Shown: positions 16,818-24,520 of the stretch, one piece after another
Layout: each line of letters begins with the position of its first letter
How positions within the stretch are numbered: position 1 is the stretch's first letter
Assembly: GCA_964493765.1 (NCBI GenBank)
Contig: CAZBPK010000131.1
Span: 22,835-86,834, forward strand
Direction: 5' to 3'
DNA: 64,000 bases
DNA from: CALLMJ01 sp964493765
Lineage (GTDB): Bacteria > Bacteroidota > Bacteroidia > J057 > CALLMJ01
Position numbers and translations under genes: made by a program
The notes under the pieces: generated by a model
What the model was told of the DNA's origin: nothing
The model's input: the letters and a program-made list of their open reading frames with translations, nothing else
Database searches by the model: none

Positions 16818-18158
16818 GTGTCTGAATTTAAAACCAATAAGCTTAATTTATTTTCCGCTACCAACTTAGTGGTTGCAAACATTATAGGTGCAGGAATTTT
16901 CACCATTTCGGGTTATACATTAGGAAGTGTTCCATCGGTTTTTGGATTATTATTTATATGGTTTATCGGTGGAATTTTAGCTTTATGTGGTGCATTAGTT
17001 TATGGAGAATTAACTTCTATCATGCCTAAATCAGGTGGTGAATATTATTATTTAAGCAGAATTTATCACCCAATATTTGGATTTTTATCCGGATTTATTT
17101 CATTAACGGCTGGTTTTGCTGCACCTGTTGCTGCAGCTTCATTAGCGTTTGGAAAATATTTAAGTGCTGTGATTTATGGTCAATCTGATGACTTTTTAAC
17201 CAAAATCTTGGCAATTTTTATAATTATTACTCTGTCTATTATTCATTCCACTAGCCTAAATTTAGGTTCTAAAATTCAAAATGTTTTAACAGCTATCAAA
17301 GTTACATTGCTTTTGTTTTTTGTTATTTCTGGATTATTGATTACTCCTAATCCTCAAAATATCAGCATTTTACCAAAATTAGAAGATTGGAGTTTAATAT
17401 TGTCATCTGGATTTGCTATCAGCTTAATTTATATATCATTTGCTTATTCTGGTTGGAATGCTGCTGCATACATGTCCGAAGAAGTGGAAAATCCTCAAAA
17501 AAATGTGCCTAAAGCACTTTTTACCGGTACTATTATAGTGATGGCTTTATATCTTTTAGTAAATTTTGTTTTTGTTTATAGTTCTTCTATTCCTGATTTA
17601 CAATTTAAAGCGGAAGTAGGTGATGTAGCCGCTAGAAACATTTTTGGTGAACAGGGTGGAAGGATTGTAAGTACCATGATAGCTTTAGCTTTGACTTCAT
17701 CAATAAGTGCCATGATAATGGCAGGTCCTCGTGTCATACAAGCCATGGGCAAAGATTTTCCAATATTTGGTACTTTTGCTCAAAATAACAACAATGGTAT
17801 TCCTTTTTTTGCTATCTTAGCTCAATCCACTATTTCTATTTTGGTAGTTTTAAGCTCAGAGTTGAGTAATATCTTGAACTACATTGGTTTTACTTTGAGC
17901 ATATTTACAGTTTTTACTGTGATTGGTTTAATGATTTATCGTTTTAAGAACCCTGATTCTCAACATACTGTAAGAACACCATTCTACCCAATACCCCCTT
18001 TATTATTTTTAAGTTTATCTACTTGGATGATTGCTTACAATCTTATTGAAAAGCCTACAGAATCTATGATTGGGTTATCAACTTTAATATTGGGAATTGC
18101 CATCTATTATTTTACTGGTCAAAATAAAATTCAGTTTCAATCTAATAAAGAAGTTTAA
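16818..18158 (+). CDS. APC-family amino acid permease
   Basis: This 446-residue protein with about 12 hydrophobic segments is an inner-membrane amino-acid/polyamine/organocation transporter. TM1 carries the unwound substrate motif ANIIGAGIFTISG, and the second helix and loop have GALVYGELTSIMPKSGGEYYYL, a hallmark of the family. A TM6-like segment is FAYSGWNAAAYMSEEVENPQKNVPKAL. It begins with GTG at 16818, 17 bases after ftsY, and may share its transcript. The substrate cannot be told by eye, and neutral amino acids are common for such LAT-like members. Confidence 0.88.
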   Translation: MSEFKTNKLNLFSATNLVVANIIGAGIFTISGYTLGSVPSVFGLLFIWFIGGILALCGALVYGELTSIMPKSGGEYYYLSRIYHPIFGFLSGFISLTAGFAAPVAAASLAFGKYLSAVIYGQSDDFLTKILAIFIIITLSIIHSTSLNLGSKIQNVLTAIKVTLLLFFVISGLLITPNPQNISILPKLEDWSLILSSGFAISLIYISFAYSGWNAAAYMSEEVENPQKNVPKALFTGTIIVMALYLLVNFVFVYSSSIPDLQFKAEVGDVAARNIFGEQGGRIVSTMIALALTSSISAMIMAGPRVIQAMGKDFPIFGTFAQNNNNGIPFFAILAQSTISILVVLSSELSNILNYIGFTLSIFTVFTVIGLMIYRFKNPDSQHTVRTPFYPIPPLLFLSLSTWMIAYNLIEKPTESMIGLSTLILGIAIYYFTGQNKIQFQSNKEV

Positions 18159-18161
18159 AAC

Positions 18162-18848
18162 ATGTTTGCTCATTATAATCAATGTGTAAAAAGACCTTCC
18201 TATAATTTCGTTATGGGAGCTACGCTATTAGTGATTTATGAACTTACATTAGCCATTTTTCCAACAGGAACTGCAAATGGTGTAGATGTACTTTTTCAAT
18301 CTTTTTTAAGGTTAATCCCTTTTTCAACGTTAATAATCAGCGTTTTACTCATTGTTACAGGAGTTTATTTTGTATATAATGACCGAAAGGAAGGTTTTGA
18401 ATTACGCGGTGATATGATGAGTTTGATGTTTTTGGAATCTACTTTTTGGGCATTTTTAGTTCTTTTTACTGTTCCTATGTTGGTTGGTAAACTATTGCTT
18501 CAGCAAATTGGTATTCATCAATTAAATTTTTTCCAAAAAATTGGATTTTCTTGTGGAGCAGGTTTTTATGAAGAATTTTTCTTTAGGTTATTGTTAGTCA
18601 GTGGATTACAAACCTTTTTACAAACCAAAGGTTTTGAATCAAGAAACATTATGATCATTTTCATGGGAGCGTTTTTATTTTCTATGGCACACTATGTCGG
18701 TGCTTATGGTGATGCCTTTACCATGAATAGTTTTTTACAACGTTTTTTCTTTGGTTTGTTTATGAATTTTTTGTTTGTTACTCGTGGATTTGGAATCACT
18801 GCATGCACTCATGCTTTGTATGATATAATTGTTTTTAATTTAAGATAA
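18162..18848 (+). CDS. CPBP-family intramembrane metalloprotease (CAAX/Abi type)
   Basis: A 228-residue membrane protein with five to six hydrophobic helices. The CPBP catalytic motifs are intact: FYEEFFFR (Glu137, Glu138, Arg142), FSMAHYVG with His177, and ACTHALYD with His217. Bacterial members can cleave prenylated or other membrane substrates, and some confer bacteriocin self-immunity, but no bacteriocin gene is nearby. It starts 3 bases after the permease stop and is therefore likely co-expressed with it. Confidence 0.82.
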   Translation: MFAHYNQCVKRPSYNFVMGATLLVIYELTLAIFPTGTANGVDVLFQSFLRLIPFSTLIISVLLIVTGVYFVYNDRKEGFELRGDMMSLMFLESTFWAFLVLFTVPMLVGKLLLQQIGIHQLNFFQKIGFSCGAGFYEEFFFRLLLVSGLQTFLQTKGFESRNIMIIFMGAFLFSMAHYVGAYGDAFTMNSFLQRFFFGLFMNFLFVTRGFGITACTHALYDIIVFNLR

Positions 18849-18906
18849 CTTGTGAAAAGTAACCATCTTCCATTTAATTTTTTTAATAAATTTTTAATCA
18901 ATATTT

Positions 18907-18933
18907 TTGGAACATATTTTGCTATTATATTTG
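18907..18933 (+). promoter_or_regulatory. Promoter before the thioredoxin-fold gene
   Basis: TTG at 18907-18909 and TATATTTG at 18926-18933 are separated by 16 bases, slightly shorter than usual. The ATG follows at 18950. Confidence 0.5.
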
Positions 18934-18949
18934 TCAAAAATTCACTTGT

Positions 18950-19438
18950 ATGAAAAAATATATCCCTTATTTCTTAATAATTCTTTGGTTAGGATTTTAT
19001 TCATTAACTACTGCTCAAAACAAAGAAGGTTTTGCTCAAACATTCCCTAATTTTCAATTTGTAAAACCCAATGGAGAGCTATTTACTAATCAAAACTTAC
19101 AAAAAGGAAAGGCAACCATAGTAATATTTTTTGATCCAGATTGTGACCATTGTCAAAAACAAGCCGATTGGATAGCTGCTAGTCCTGAAAGTTTTAAAAA
19201 TGCACAATTATTATGGGTATCAACTGCTGAAGCTGATGCAATTAATATCTTTCACAAAACAAGATTTGGAAAATATCCGAATGCAGTATTTTTTGCAAAA
19301 GACAAAAACTATAAGTTTGATAGTATTTTTGGATACAGCGTCGCTCCAACAATTTTAGTATATTCTTCAACAGGTCAATTACAAAAATCCTTTAAAAATG
19401 AAGTTGCAGTAACGGAATTGGTGAAATATATAAAATAA
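18950..19438 (+). CDS. Exported TlpA/thioredoxin-fold protein
   Basis: A 162-residue protein with a signal peptide at 1-23 (ending TTAQN) and a thioredoxin-like domain. The redox motif is FFDPDCDHCQKQ with Cys65 and Cys68. The cis-Pro segment appears as VAPTILVYS. The Asp-Pro before the CxxC motif is typical of the AhpC/TlpA branch in Bacteroidota. A periplasmic thiol-disulfide role is likely, the partner is unknown, and the CDHC dipeptide suggests a reductant rather than an oxidant. It is followed by a strong hairpin shared with convergent lysS. Confidence 0.82.
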   Translation: MKKYIPYFLIILWLGFYSLTTAQNKEGFAQTFPNFQFVKPNGELFTNQNLQKGKATIVIFFDPDCDHCQKQADWIAASPESFKNAQLLWVSTAEADAINIFHKTRFGKYPNAVFFAKDKNYKFDSIFGYSVAPTILVYSSTGQLQKSFKNEVAVTELVKYIK

Positions 19439-19465
19439 TTTTGGCTGTATTTCTAGCGATTCTCA

Positions 19466-19507
19466 AAATTGAAATGGGTTGTCAAAATAGACAACCCATT
19501 TCAATTT
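19466..19507. terminator. 18-bp perfect hairpin between convergent genes
   Basis: The left arm 19466-19483 and right arm 19490-19507 are exact reverse complements (core GAAATGGGTTGTC/GACAACCCATTTC) with loop AAAATA. It lies 28 bases after the thioredoxin-fold gene. There is no strong T run after it on the plus strand, so termination is inferred from its position and stability. Confidence 0.7.
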
Positions 19508-19545
19508 CTATAAAAAACATTCCTAAAATTACAGTTATGACATAT

Positions 19546-19575
19546 AAAAAAATCCCTACTAAACTTTAGTAGGGA
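19546..19575 (-). terminator. Rho-independent terminator of lysS
   Basis: TCCCTACTA at 19553-19561 pairs with TAGTAGGGA at 19567-19575 around a 5-base loop. On the minus strand the stem is followed by a run of seven T residues, 21 bases after the lysS stop. Confidence 0.8.
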
Positions 19576-19596
19576 ATAATTGAGAGCAATTTGTAT

Positions 19597-21270
19597 TTAA
19601 TCAAACCAAGCTGATATAAACTCAAGAGAAACATCAGGATGATGTTCTTTGAGTTTTTCATAAATATCATTTGGTGTTTGATTCATAATCATAGTTGAAT
19701 TCAAGAAACCTGCTTTTATTAGCAATTCTTGATACTCGGGAGAAATTAATAATCCTTTGAATGGATTGTTAGTGGGCTCTGGTTTCATGTGAGGGAAAAA
19801 TAAAACATCTTGAATAGAATGTTGATTGGTCATAATCATGGTGAGCCTATCTATACCCACACCCAAACCAGCAGTTGGAGGCATTCCATATTCTAAAGCA
19901 CGAAGAAAATCTTCATCAAGTTCCATAGCTTCTTCGTCGCCTCTTTCTTTTAATTTTAATTGTTCTAAAAATCTTTCTCTTTGGTCGATAGGGTCATTTA
20001 ATTCTGAATAAGCATTGCAGATTTCCTTTCCATTACATATTACCTCAAAACGCTCTACAAGTCCGGGTTTAGAGCGATGCTTTTTTGCTAATGGGCTCAT
20101 TTCTAATGGATAATCTAGAATAAAAGTAGGTTGAATTAATTTGGGTTCTACATATTCTCCAAAAATTTCGTCAATTAATCTACCTCTATCCATGGAATCA
20201 TCAGTTTCAATTTTGAGTTGATGAGCAACATTTCGTACACCTGCTTCATCTAATTCAGATATATCATGTCCAGTATATTCCTGTATAGCTTCATACATGG
20301 TGTAACGTTTCCAAGGGCGTTTAAAATCAATTACATTAGTACCCACTTGAACTTGAGTAGTACCATGTAAATCTAAAGCAATCCTTTCCACCATTTCTTC
20401 TACTAAGTCCATCATCCACAAATAATCTTTATAGGCTACGTAAAGTTCAACTTGTGTAAATTCAGGATTATGAAAACGGGACATTCCCTCATTTCTGAAG
20501 TCTTTAGAAAATTCATAAACACCATCAAAACCGCCTACAATTAATCTTTTGAGATATAATTCATTAGCAATTCTTAAATAAAGAGTTGTGTCTAAAGCAT
20601 TATGATGAGTTTTGAAAGGTCTTGCTGCTGCACCTCCATGAATGGGCTGTAATATTGGTGTTTCTACTTCCAAATAGCCTTTGTTATTTAGATAATTACG
20701 GATTGAATTTACTAATTTTGTTCGTTTAATAAATACATCTTTCACTTGAGGGTGAACAATCATATCCAAATAACGCATTCGATAGCGCAGTTCTAAATCA
20801 GAAAAAACATCAAATATTTTGCCATCTTTTTCTTTAGGTATAGGAATAGGTTTTAAAGTTTTGGATAGAATTTGAAATTTAGAAACATGAATAGAGGTTT
20901 CACCAGTTTTAGTTTTAAATACATATCCCTCAACTCCAACAATATCTCCAAGCGAAGTTAATTTTTTAAATATATCTTCATAAATACTTTCTACTTGTAG
21001 TTCTTTAACAGAATCTTTACTGATATAAATTTGAATTTTTCCTGTAGAATCTTGAAGGGTGGCAAATGCTGCTTTACCCATTATTCTTTTGGTCATAATT
21101 CTACCAGCAACACTTACAACTTGTTTCTTTTCTATAAAAACTTCATGATTTTCATGAATTTCTTTGGAATGGTGAGTAACAACAAATTCATCTGCTGGAT
21201 AAGGATTAACCCCTTTTTCTATTAACTCTTTTAGTTCTGCTCTACGAACTAATTCCTGATCACTTAACAT
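19597..21270 (-). CDS. lysS: Lysyl-tRNA synthetase, class II
   Basis: A 557-residue class II LysRS. The N-terminal OB-fold anticodon-binding domain is at about 45-160. Motif 2 is in FRNEGMSRFHNPEFTQVE and motif 3 in GLGVGIDRLTMIMTNQ, with FFPHMKPE following. After the usual end there is an extra segment of about 50 residues (from LLISPEYQELL to the end EFISAWFD), a C-terminal extension I associate with Bacteroidota LysRS. It charges tRNA-Lys in the cytoplasm. It is monocistronic with its own terminator. Confidence 0.95.
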   Translation of the reverse strand: MLSDQELVRRAELKELIEKGVNPYPADEFVVTHHSKEIHENHEVFIEKKQVVSVAGRIMTKRIMGKAAFATLQDSTGKIQIYISKDSVKELQVESIYEDIFKKLTSLGDIVGVEGYVFKTKTGETSIHVSKFQILSKTLKPIPIPKEKDGKIFDVFSDLELRYRMRYLDMIVHPQVKDVFIKRTKLVNSIRNYLNNKGYLEVETPILQPIHGGAAARPFKTHHNALDTTLYLRIANELYLKRLIVGGFDGVYEFSKDFRNEGMSRFHNPEFTQVELYVAYKDYLWMMDLVEEMVERIALDLHGTTQVQVGTNVIDFKRPWKRYTMYEAIQEYTGHDISELDEAGVRNVAHQLKIETDDSMDRGRLIDEIFGEYVEPKLIQPTFILDYPLEMSPLAKKHRSKPGLVERFEVICNGKEICNAYSELNDPIDQRERFLEQLKLKERGDEEAMELDEDFLRALEYGMPPTAGLGVGIDRLTMIMTNQHSIQDVLFFPHMKPEPTNNPFKGLLISPEYQELLIKAGFLNSTMIMNQTPNDIYEKLKEHHPDVSLEFISAWFD

Positions 21271-21379
21271 CTCTATTTTCCTATAACAAATTATTGCAAA
21301 TTTCGTTTAAAAAAATCATTAAAACAATTTTTTTTCGTAATTTCAGAATGATATTTTTTATAATTAGCCAAAAAAGTTA

Positions 21380-21387
21380 TAATTTTG
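21380..21387 (+). promoter_or_regulatory. -7 promoter element before the DUF2939-like gene
   Basis: TAATTTTG matches TAnnTTTG and lies 16 bases before the ATG at 21404. Confidence 0.5.
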
Positions 21388-21403
21388 GGATAAATTTTAA
21401 GTC

Positions 21404-22084
21404 ATGAAAATAACCAAAAATTTATTTTATTTTCTTTTTGTAACCAGTTTGATAATTGGAATAGCATTATTTTTTGATATTTTTAATTATCAACCAAGAC
21501 AAAATTTAATTATGGCTTTTAAAGCATTTCAAAAAAAAGATATTCACGAATTTGAAAAATATGCTGATTTAGACAGTGTTTCTATGTCATTAATTGACGA
21601 ACTTTTTGTTTTAGAGAAGGATTTAGTGGGTGAATCCATTTATGATATTTTAACCATGCTTCATGGAAGCCCTAATGGAAAGCCATTAGTAAAAAAAGCA
21701 GTAGCAAAAGGATTAAAAGAAGCAGTTAAAATCGCAATAAAAAATAATCACGTGGAAGAAAAACATCCTAAAAATTTTGGATTTGGCGATGTGATTTCTG
21801 TGAAAGAAAAAGAAAAAGTGAATGATGCTTTAGTTCTAACTTATACGTTTAAACATCATACCCAAGATTTACCGGTTCATTTTAGAATGAGAAAAATTAA
21901 TGGTGAATGGAAACTTGTAGGAATAACTCATTTTAAAGATGCTATAAAAGTTTATAATCCATTAAGAAAGAAAACTGCTGAAGAAAAAGAAGAAAGAAAA
22001 AAACAAAAAGAAGAGAAAAAGAAAAACAAAAACAAACAACATCATGATAATTCCTCTAATGAAACTTCATCAGAAGATGTTTAA
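21404..22084 (+). CDS. Membrane-anchored DUF2939-like protein
   Basis: This 226-residue protein has one N-terminal membrane helix (about 7-27). A domain follows whose pattern (AFKAFQKKDIHEFEKYADLDSVSMSLIDEL) resembles DUF2939, proteins with helical then beta-rich sections ending in a FRMRKINGEWKLVGI type segment. Residues 190-226 are a highly charged Lys/Glu tail. The function of the domain is unknown. It converges with the YciH gene with only 4 bases between the stops. Confidence 0.65.
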   Translation: MKITKNLFYFLFVTSLIIGIALFFDIFNYQPRQNLIMAFKAFQKKDIHEFEKYADLDSVSMSLIDELFVLEKDLVGESIYDILTMLHGSPNGKPLVKKAVAKGLKEAVKIAIKNNHVEEKHPKNFGFGDVISVKEKEKVNDALVLTYTFKHHTQDLPVHFRMRKINGEWKLVGITHFKDAIKVYNPLRKKTAEEKEERKKQKEEKKKNKNKQHHDNSSNETSSEDV

Positions 22085-22088
22085 TTTT

Positions 22089-22430
22089 TTACTTTTTTAA
22101 TCCATATTCATTTTTTGATAACCATTCTTTAACTTTGGTAACCAAATCTCCTTGAAGCCATATTTGAGATTCTTGAATACTTCCACCCACACCAAATTGC
22201 GATTTTAGCTTTTTGGATAAGCACTCTAAATCTTCTAAATTTCCTATAAAATTATCAATAATTGTGATTTTTTTCCCCGGCTTGATTTTGGTATCTAAAA
22301 AAACTTTAAGTTTTTGTTTTTGTGGAATTAACGTTTCAATGGTTTCCACTGAATCTTGATTTTCAAGCTCTTTCATAAAGTCAGTATTCGTTGAATAGAC
22401 AAAACCATTTTGAGAAGTCTTTTTTTTCAT
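22089..22430 (-). CDS. SUI1/YciH-family translation initiation factor
   Basis: A 113-residue protein whose C-terminal 75 residues form a SUI1 domain. The core reads LKVFLDTKIKPGKKITIIDNF, then LEDLECLSKKLKSQFGVGGSI with the GVGGS motif, and ends QGDLVTKVKEWLSKNEYG. It is related to eIF1 and E. coli YciH, which influence start-codon fidelity on the 30S subunit. The N-terminal 35 residues are an extension. It is downstream of dnaX in the same direction, 82 bases after the frameshifted end. Confidence 0.88.
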   Translation of the reverse strand: MKKKTSQNGFVYSTNTDFMKELENQDSVETIETLIPQKQKLKVFLDTKIKPGKKITIIDNFIGNLEDLECLSKKLKSQFGVGGSIQESQIWLQGDLVTKVKEWLSKNEYGLKK

Positions 22431-22512
22431 CTGAATATGTGTTTAATGCAAAATTAGAAAATAATTTTAATGATAATTTTCTTTTAGCTTTAAATGTTAG
22501 AATTGAAAAATA

Positions 22513-23184
22513 TCAATTATCGTTACTTGTAGATTCTTTGATTTCGGTAAAACTTATAGTCAATAAATCAAATGTTTCAAAGAGCGTTTTTAAATCAGGA
22601 TTTTCTTGAAAAAACTTATGAATTTTTTGCTCTGTTGAATTCGGTGAGTTTAAAAACGCTTGAGCTTTAGAAGGGTCTATAACAATATTCAATTGAACAG
22701 TAGGATTATTCAATAAATTTCGTACATGATTTAAAATTTCATCTTTTGAGTTTTCCAAACTTTGTTTTTCAAAATTATTAAAAACCACTTGTTGCCAAAT
22801 ATTTTCATGAACCGTATAATCCTGCCTATCTAAAATGGTACGAATACTTTGCTTAGATTCTATAAATTTTAATAAATTTTGATAAGCAGCATCAAAAGCA
22901 TCTTTTTTTATTGGAACAGGTTTATAGTTAATAATTTCTTCTTCTACTTTGTTTTCCTTTACTAACTCTACTTTTTTGTCAATATCTTCAAGACTTTTAA
23001 TGGAGGAAAGTGGAGAAAAAGAATGTAAAGGATTTTTAAATGATGGATTAATTTTGGGATTTTTTTCTTGAATAGTTGGGTTTTCTACTATGTTCGTAGA
23101 AGTATTTTCAATTTTTTGAATATTTTGGGTAATCTCTTCATTTTTTTGAGGAGTTGAAGAGAGGGTTGTATTACTTAAACTACT
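22513..23184 (-). CDS. dnaX: DnaX tau-specific C-terminal region, reached by -1 frameshift
   Basis: From A23184 the -1 frame is open for 223 codons to a stop at 22513 and begins SSLSNTTLSSTPQ. The first 130 residues are a Ser/Asn/Lys-rich linker. The rest is a compact domain (DAFDAAYQNLLKFIESKQSIRTIL, then VVFNNFEKQSLENSK) such as ends Bacteroidota DnaX proteins and would contact the polymerase alpha subunit or helicase. It has no convincing start of its own (a GTG at 22788 gives only a fragment). Joined to the zero frame after the third AAA it gives a protein of about 603 residues, a normal tau length. Confidence 0.75.
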   Translation of the reverse strand, partial: SSLSNTTLSSTPQKNEEITQNIQKIENTSTNIVENPTIQEKNPKINPSFKNPLHSFSPLSSIKSLEDIDKKVELVKENKVEEEIINYKPVPIKKDAFDAAYQNLLKFIESKQSIRTILDRQDYTVHENIWQQVVFNNFEKQSLENSKDEILNHVRNLLNNPTVQLNIVIDPSKAQAFLNSPNSTEQKIHKFFQENPDLKTLFETFDLLTISFTEIKESTSNDN

Positions 23185-24323
23185 TTTTTTTTTAGTTGTA
23201 GTTCGTCATTGTCCATGATTAACTGAATGGCATTCCACAAATTGGATAATTTAATCAACAAAAGTTCAACCAACAAATTAGGAGATTGAGAACTACGAAT
23301 TTTTTGTTCAACTTCAGTAACTAACTGAAAAGCATTGATTAAATAACTTTCTGAGAAAGCTTGGGATTGCTGGATATAATTTTTTTTATGTAAATCTGTA
23401 ACTTCCATCAACTTCATGGTTTCAGGATTTTTAGAAACAATTAAATTTCTAACATGCTCTAATAAACCAGTAACAAAAGTAACAGAGTCAAAACCTTTTT
23501 CTAAAATTTGATTAAAAAGTAAAATGGCATTTTTGTAATTTCTTTGATGGATATAAGAGAAAATTTCAAAATAAATATCTTCATCTAAGATACTCAAATT
23601 TTCATGAACAATTTTTAAGGTTACATTTTTTTTAGAGAAATTGACGACTTGGTCAAATATACTCAGTGCATCTCTTAAACCACCATCAGCTTTAATAGCA
23701 ATCAATTGTAAAGCATCTAACTCATATTGAACATTTTCTTTTTCAGCAATGGATTTTAGATGATTAGTGATATAATCTACTTTAATACGTTTAAAATCAA
23801 ATTTTTGGCAACGAGAAAGAATGGTAGGTAAAATTTTATGTTTTTCAGTTGTAGCTAAAATAAAGAGGGCATGAGGAGGTGGTTCTTCAAGAGTTTTCAA
23901 AAAGGCATTAAATGCAGCTGTACTCAACATATGAACCTCATCAATGATATATACACTTTTTGTACCCATTTGCGGTGCAACTCTTACACTATCAATTAAT
24001 GAACGAATATCTTCTACACTATTATTAGAAGCAGCGTCTAATTCAAAAATGTTTAAACTTCTGTTTTCATTAAATGCTTTACAACTATCACATTCATTAC
24101 AGGGATCTCCTTCTGGTGTAAGATGAAAACAATTAATAGCTTTTGCCAAAATTCTTGCACAAGTAGTTTTACCCACACCTCTTGGACCACAAAATAAAAA
24201 AGCATGTGCCAACTGATGAGTAAGCAAAGCATTCCTTAAAGTATCTGTAACATGCTCTTGCCCAACCACCGTTGAAAATGTACCTGGTCTATATTTTCTT
24301 GCTGAGACAACAAAGTTTTCCAT
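23175..24323 (-). CDS. dnaX: DNA polymerase III subunit gamma (zero-frame product of dnaX)
   Basis: The clamp-loader AAA+ ATPase, 382 residues from the ATG at 24323. A TTG at 24344 would add MLYFCNE and fits the family less well. Walker A is GPRGVGKTT (about 46-54), the zinc module has Cys65, Cys75, Cys78 and Cys81 in the NCFHLTPEGDPCNECDSC region, Walker B is YIIDEVHML (about 124) and the SRC motif is LPTILSRCQKF. The collar domain III runs to about 375. The frame ends LKKKVV-stop directly after a run of ten A residues. The product has gamma length, lacking the tau tail that continues in the -1 frame. Confidence 0.92.
   Translation of the reverse strand: MENFVVSARKYRPGTFSTVVGQEHVTDTLRNALLTHQLAHAFLFCGPRGVGKTTCARILAKAINCFHLTPEGDPCNECDSCKAFNENRSLNIFELDAASNNSVEDIRSLIDSVRVAPQMGTKSVYIIDEVHMLSTAAFNAFLKTLEEPPPHALFILATTEKHKILPTILSRCQKFDFKRIKVDYITNHLKSIAEKENVQYELDALQLIAIKADGGLRDALSIFDQVVNFSKKNVTLKIVHENLSILDEDIYFEIFSYIHQRNYKNAILLFNQILEKGFDSVTFVTGLLEHVRNLIVSKNPETMKLMEVTDLHKKNYIQQSQAFSESYLINAFQLVTEVEQKIRSSQSPNLLVELLLIKLSNLWNAIQLIMDNDELQLKKKVV
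23184..23193 (-). promoter_or_regulatory. A10 slippery tract in dnaX
   Basis: The minus strand reads CTA AAA AAA AAA GTA GTT TAA in the zero frame. Ten consecutive A residues allow -1 ribosomal slippage or polymerase stuttering (one extra A), and either joins the zero frame to the open -1 frame. No strong downstream hairpin is obvious, which favours transcriptional slippage. Confidence 0.75.
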
Positions 24324-24330
24324 CTCGTTA

Positions 24331-24338
24331 CAAAAGTA
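24331..24338 (-). promoter_or_regulatory. -7 promoter element of dnaX
   Basis: The minus strand reads TACTTTTG, with only 7 bases between the box and the ATG at 24323, predicting an almost leaderless mRNA. A TTG lies 16 bases upstream of the box. Confidence 0.55.
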
Positions 24339-24502
24339 TAACAAAAATTTGAACCAATAAAATTCAGTTTTCTACATTTTATATTTTAACTAAAAGCACA
24401 TAGTGCATGATTTTTTCTAAATCTCTACGCTAAAGCTAGCATTAACTTTTATTAGGAATTGTCAAATTTAATTTTGCCTTAATTATGAATAACAAAATCC
24501 TA

Positions 24503-24510
24503 TAATTTTG
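24503..24510 (+). promoter_or_regulatory. -7 promoter element of murF-alr
   Basis: TAATTTTG ends 10 bases before the ATG at 24521. A TTG exists at 24474 but is 26 bases away, beyond the usual spacing. Confidence 0.5.
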
Positions 24511-24520
24511 GACACTAAAA

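Noticed and set aside
22513..22788. Separate 91-residue gene downstream of dnaX
   Set aside because: Its frame is open continuously back to the A10 tract of dnaX, so it is better read as the tau tail than as a gene with a GTG start.
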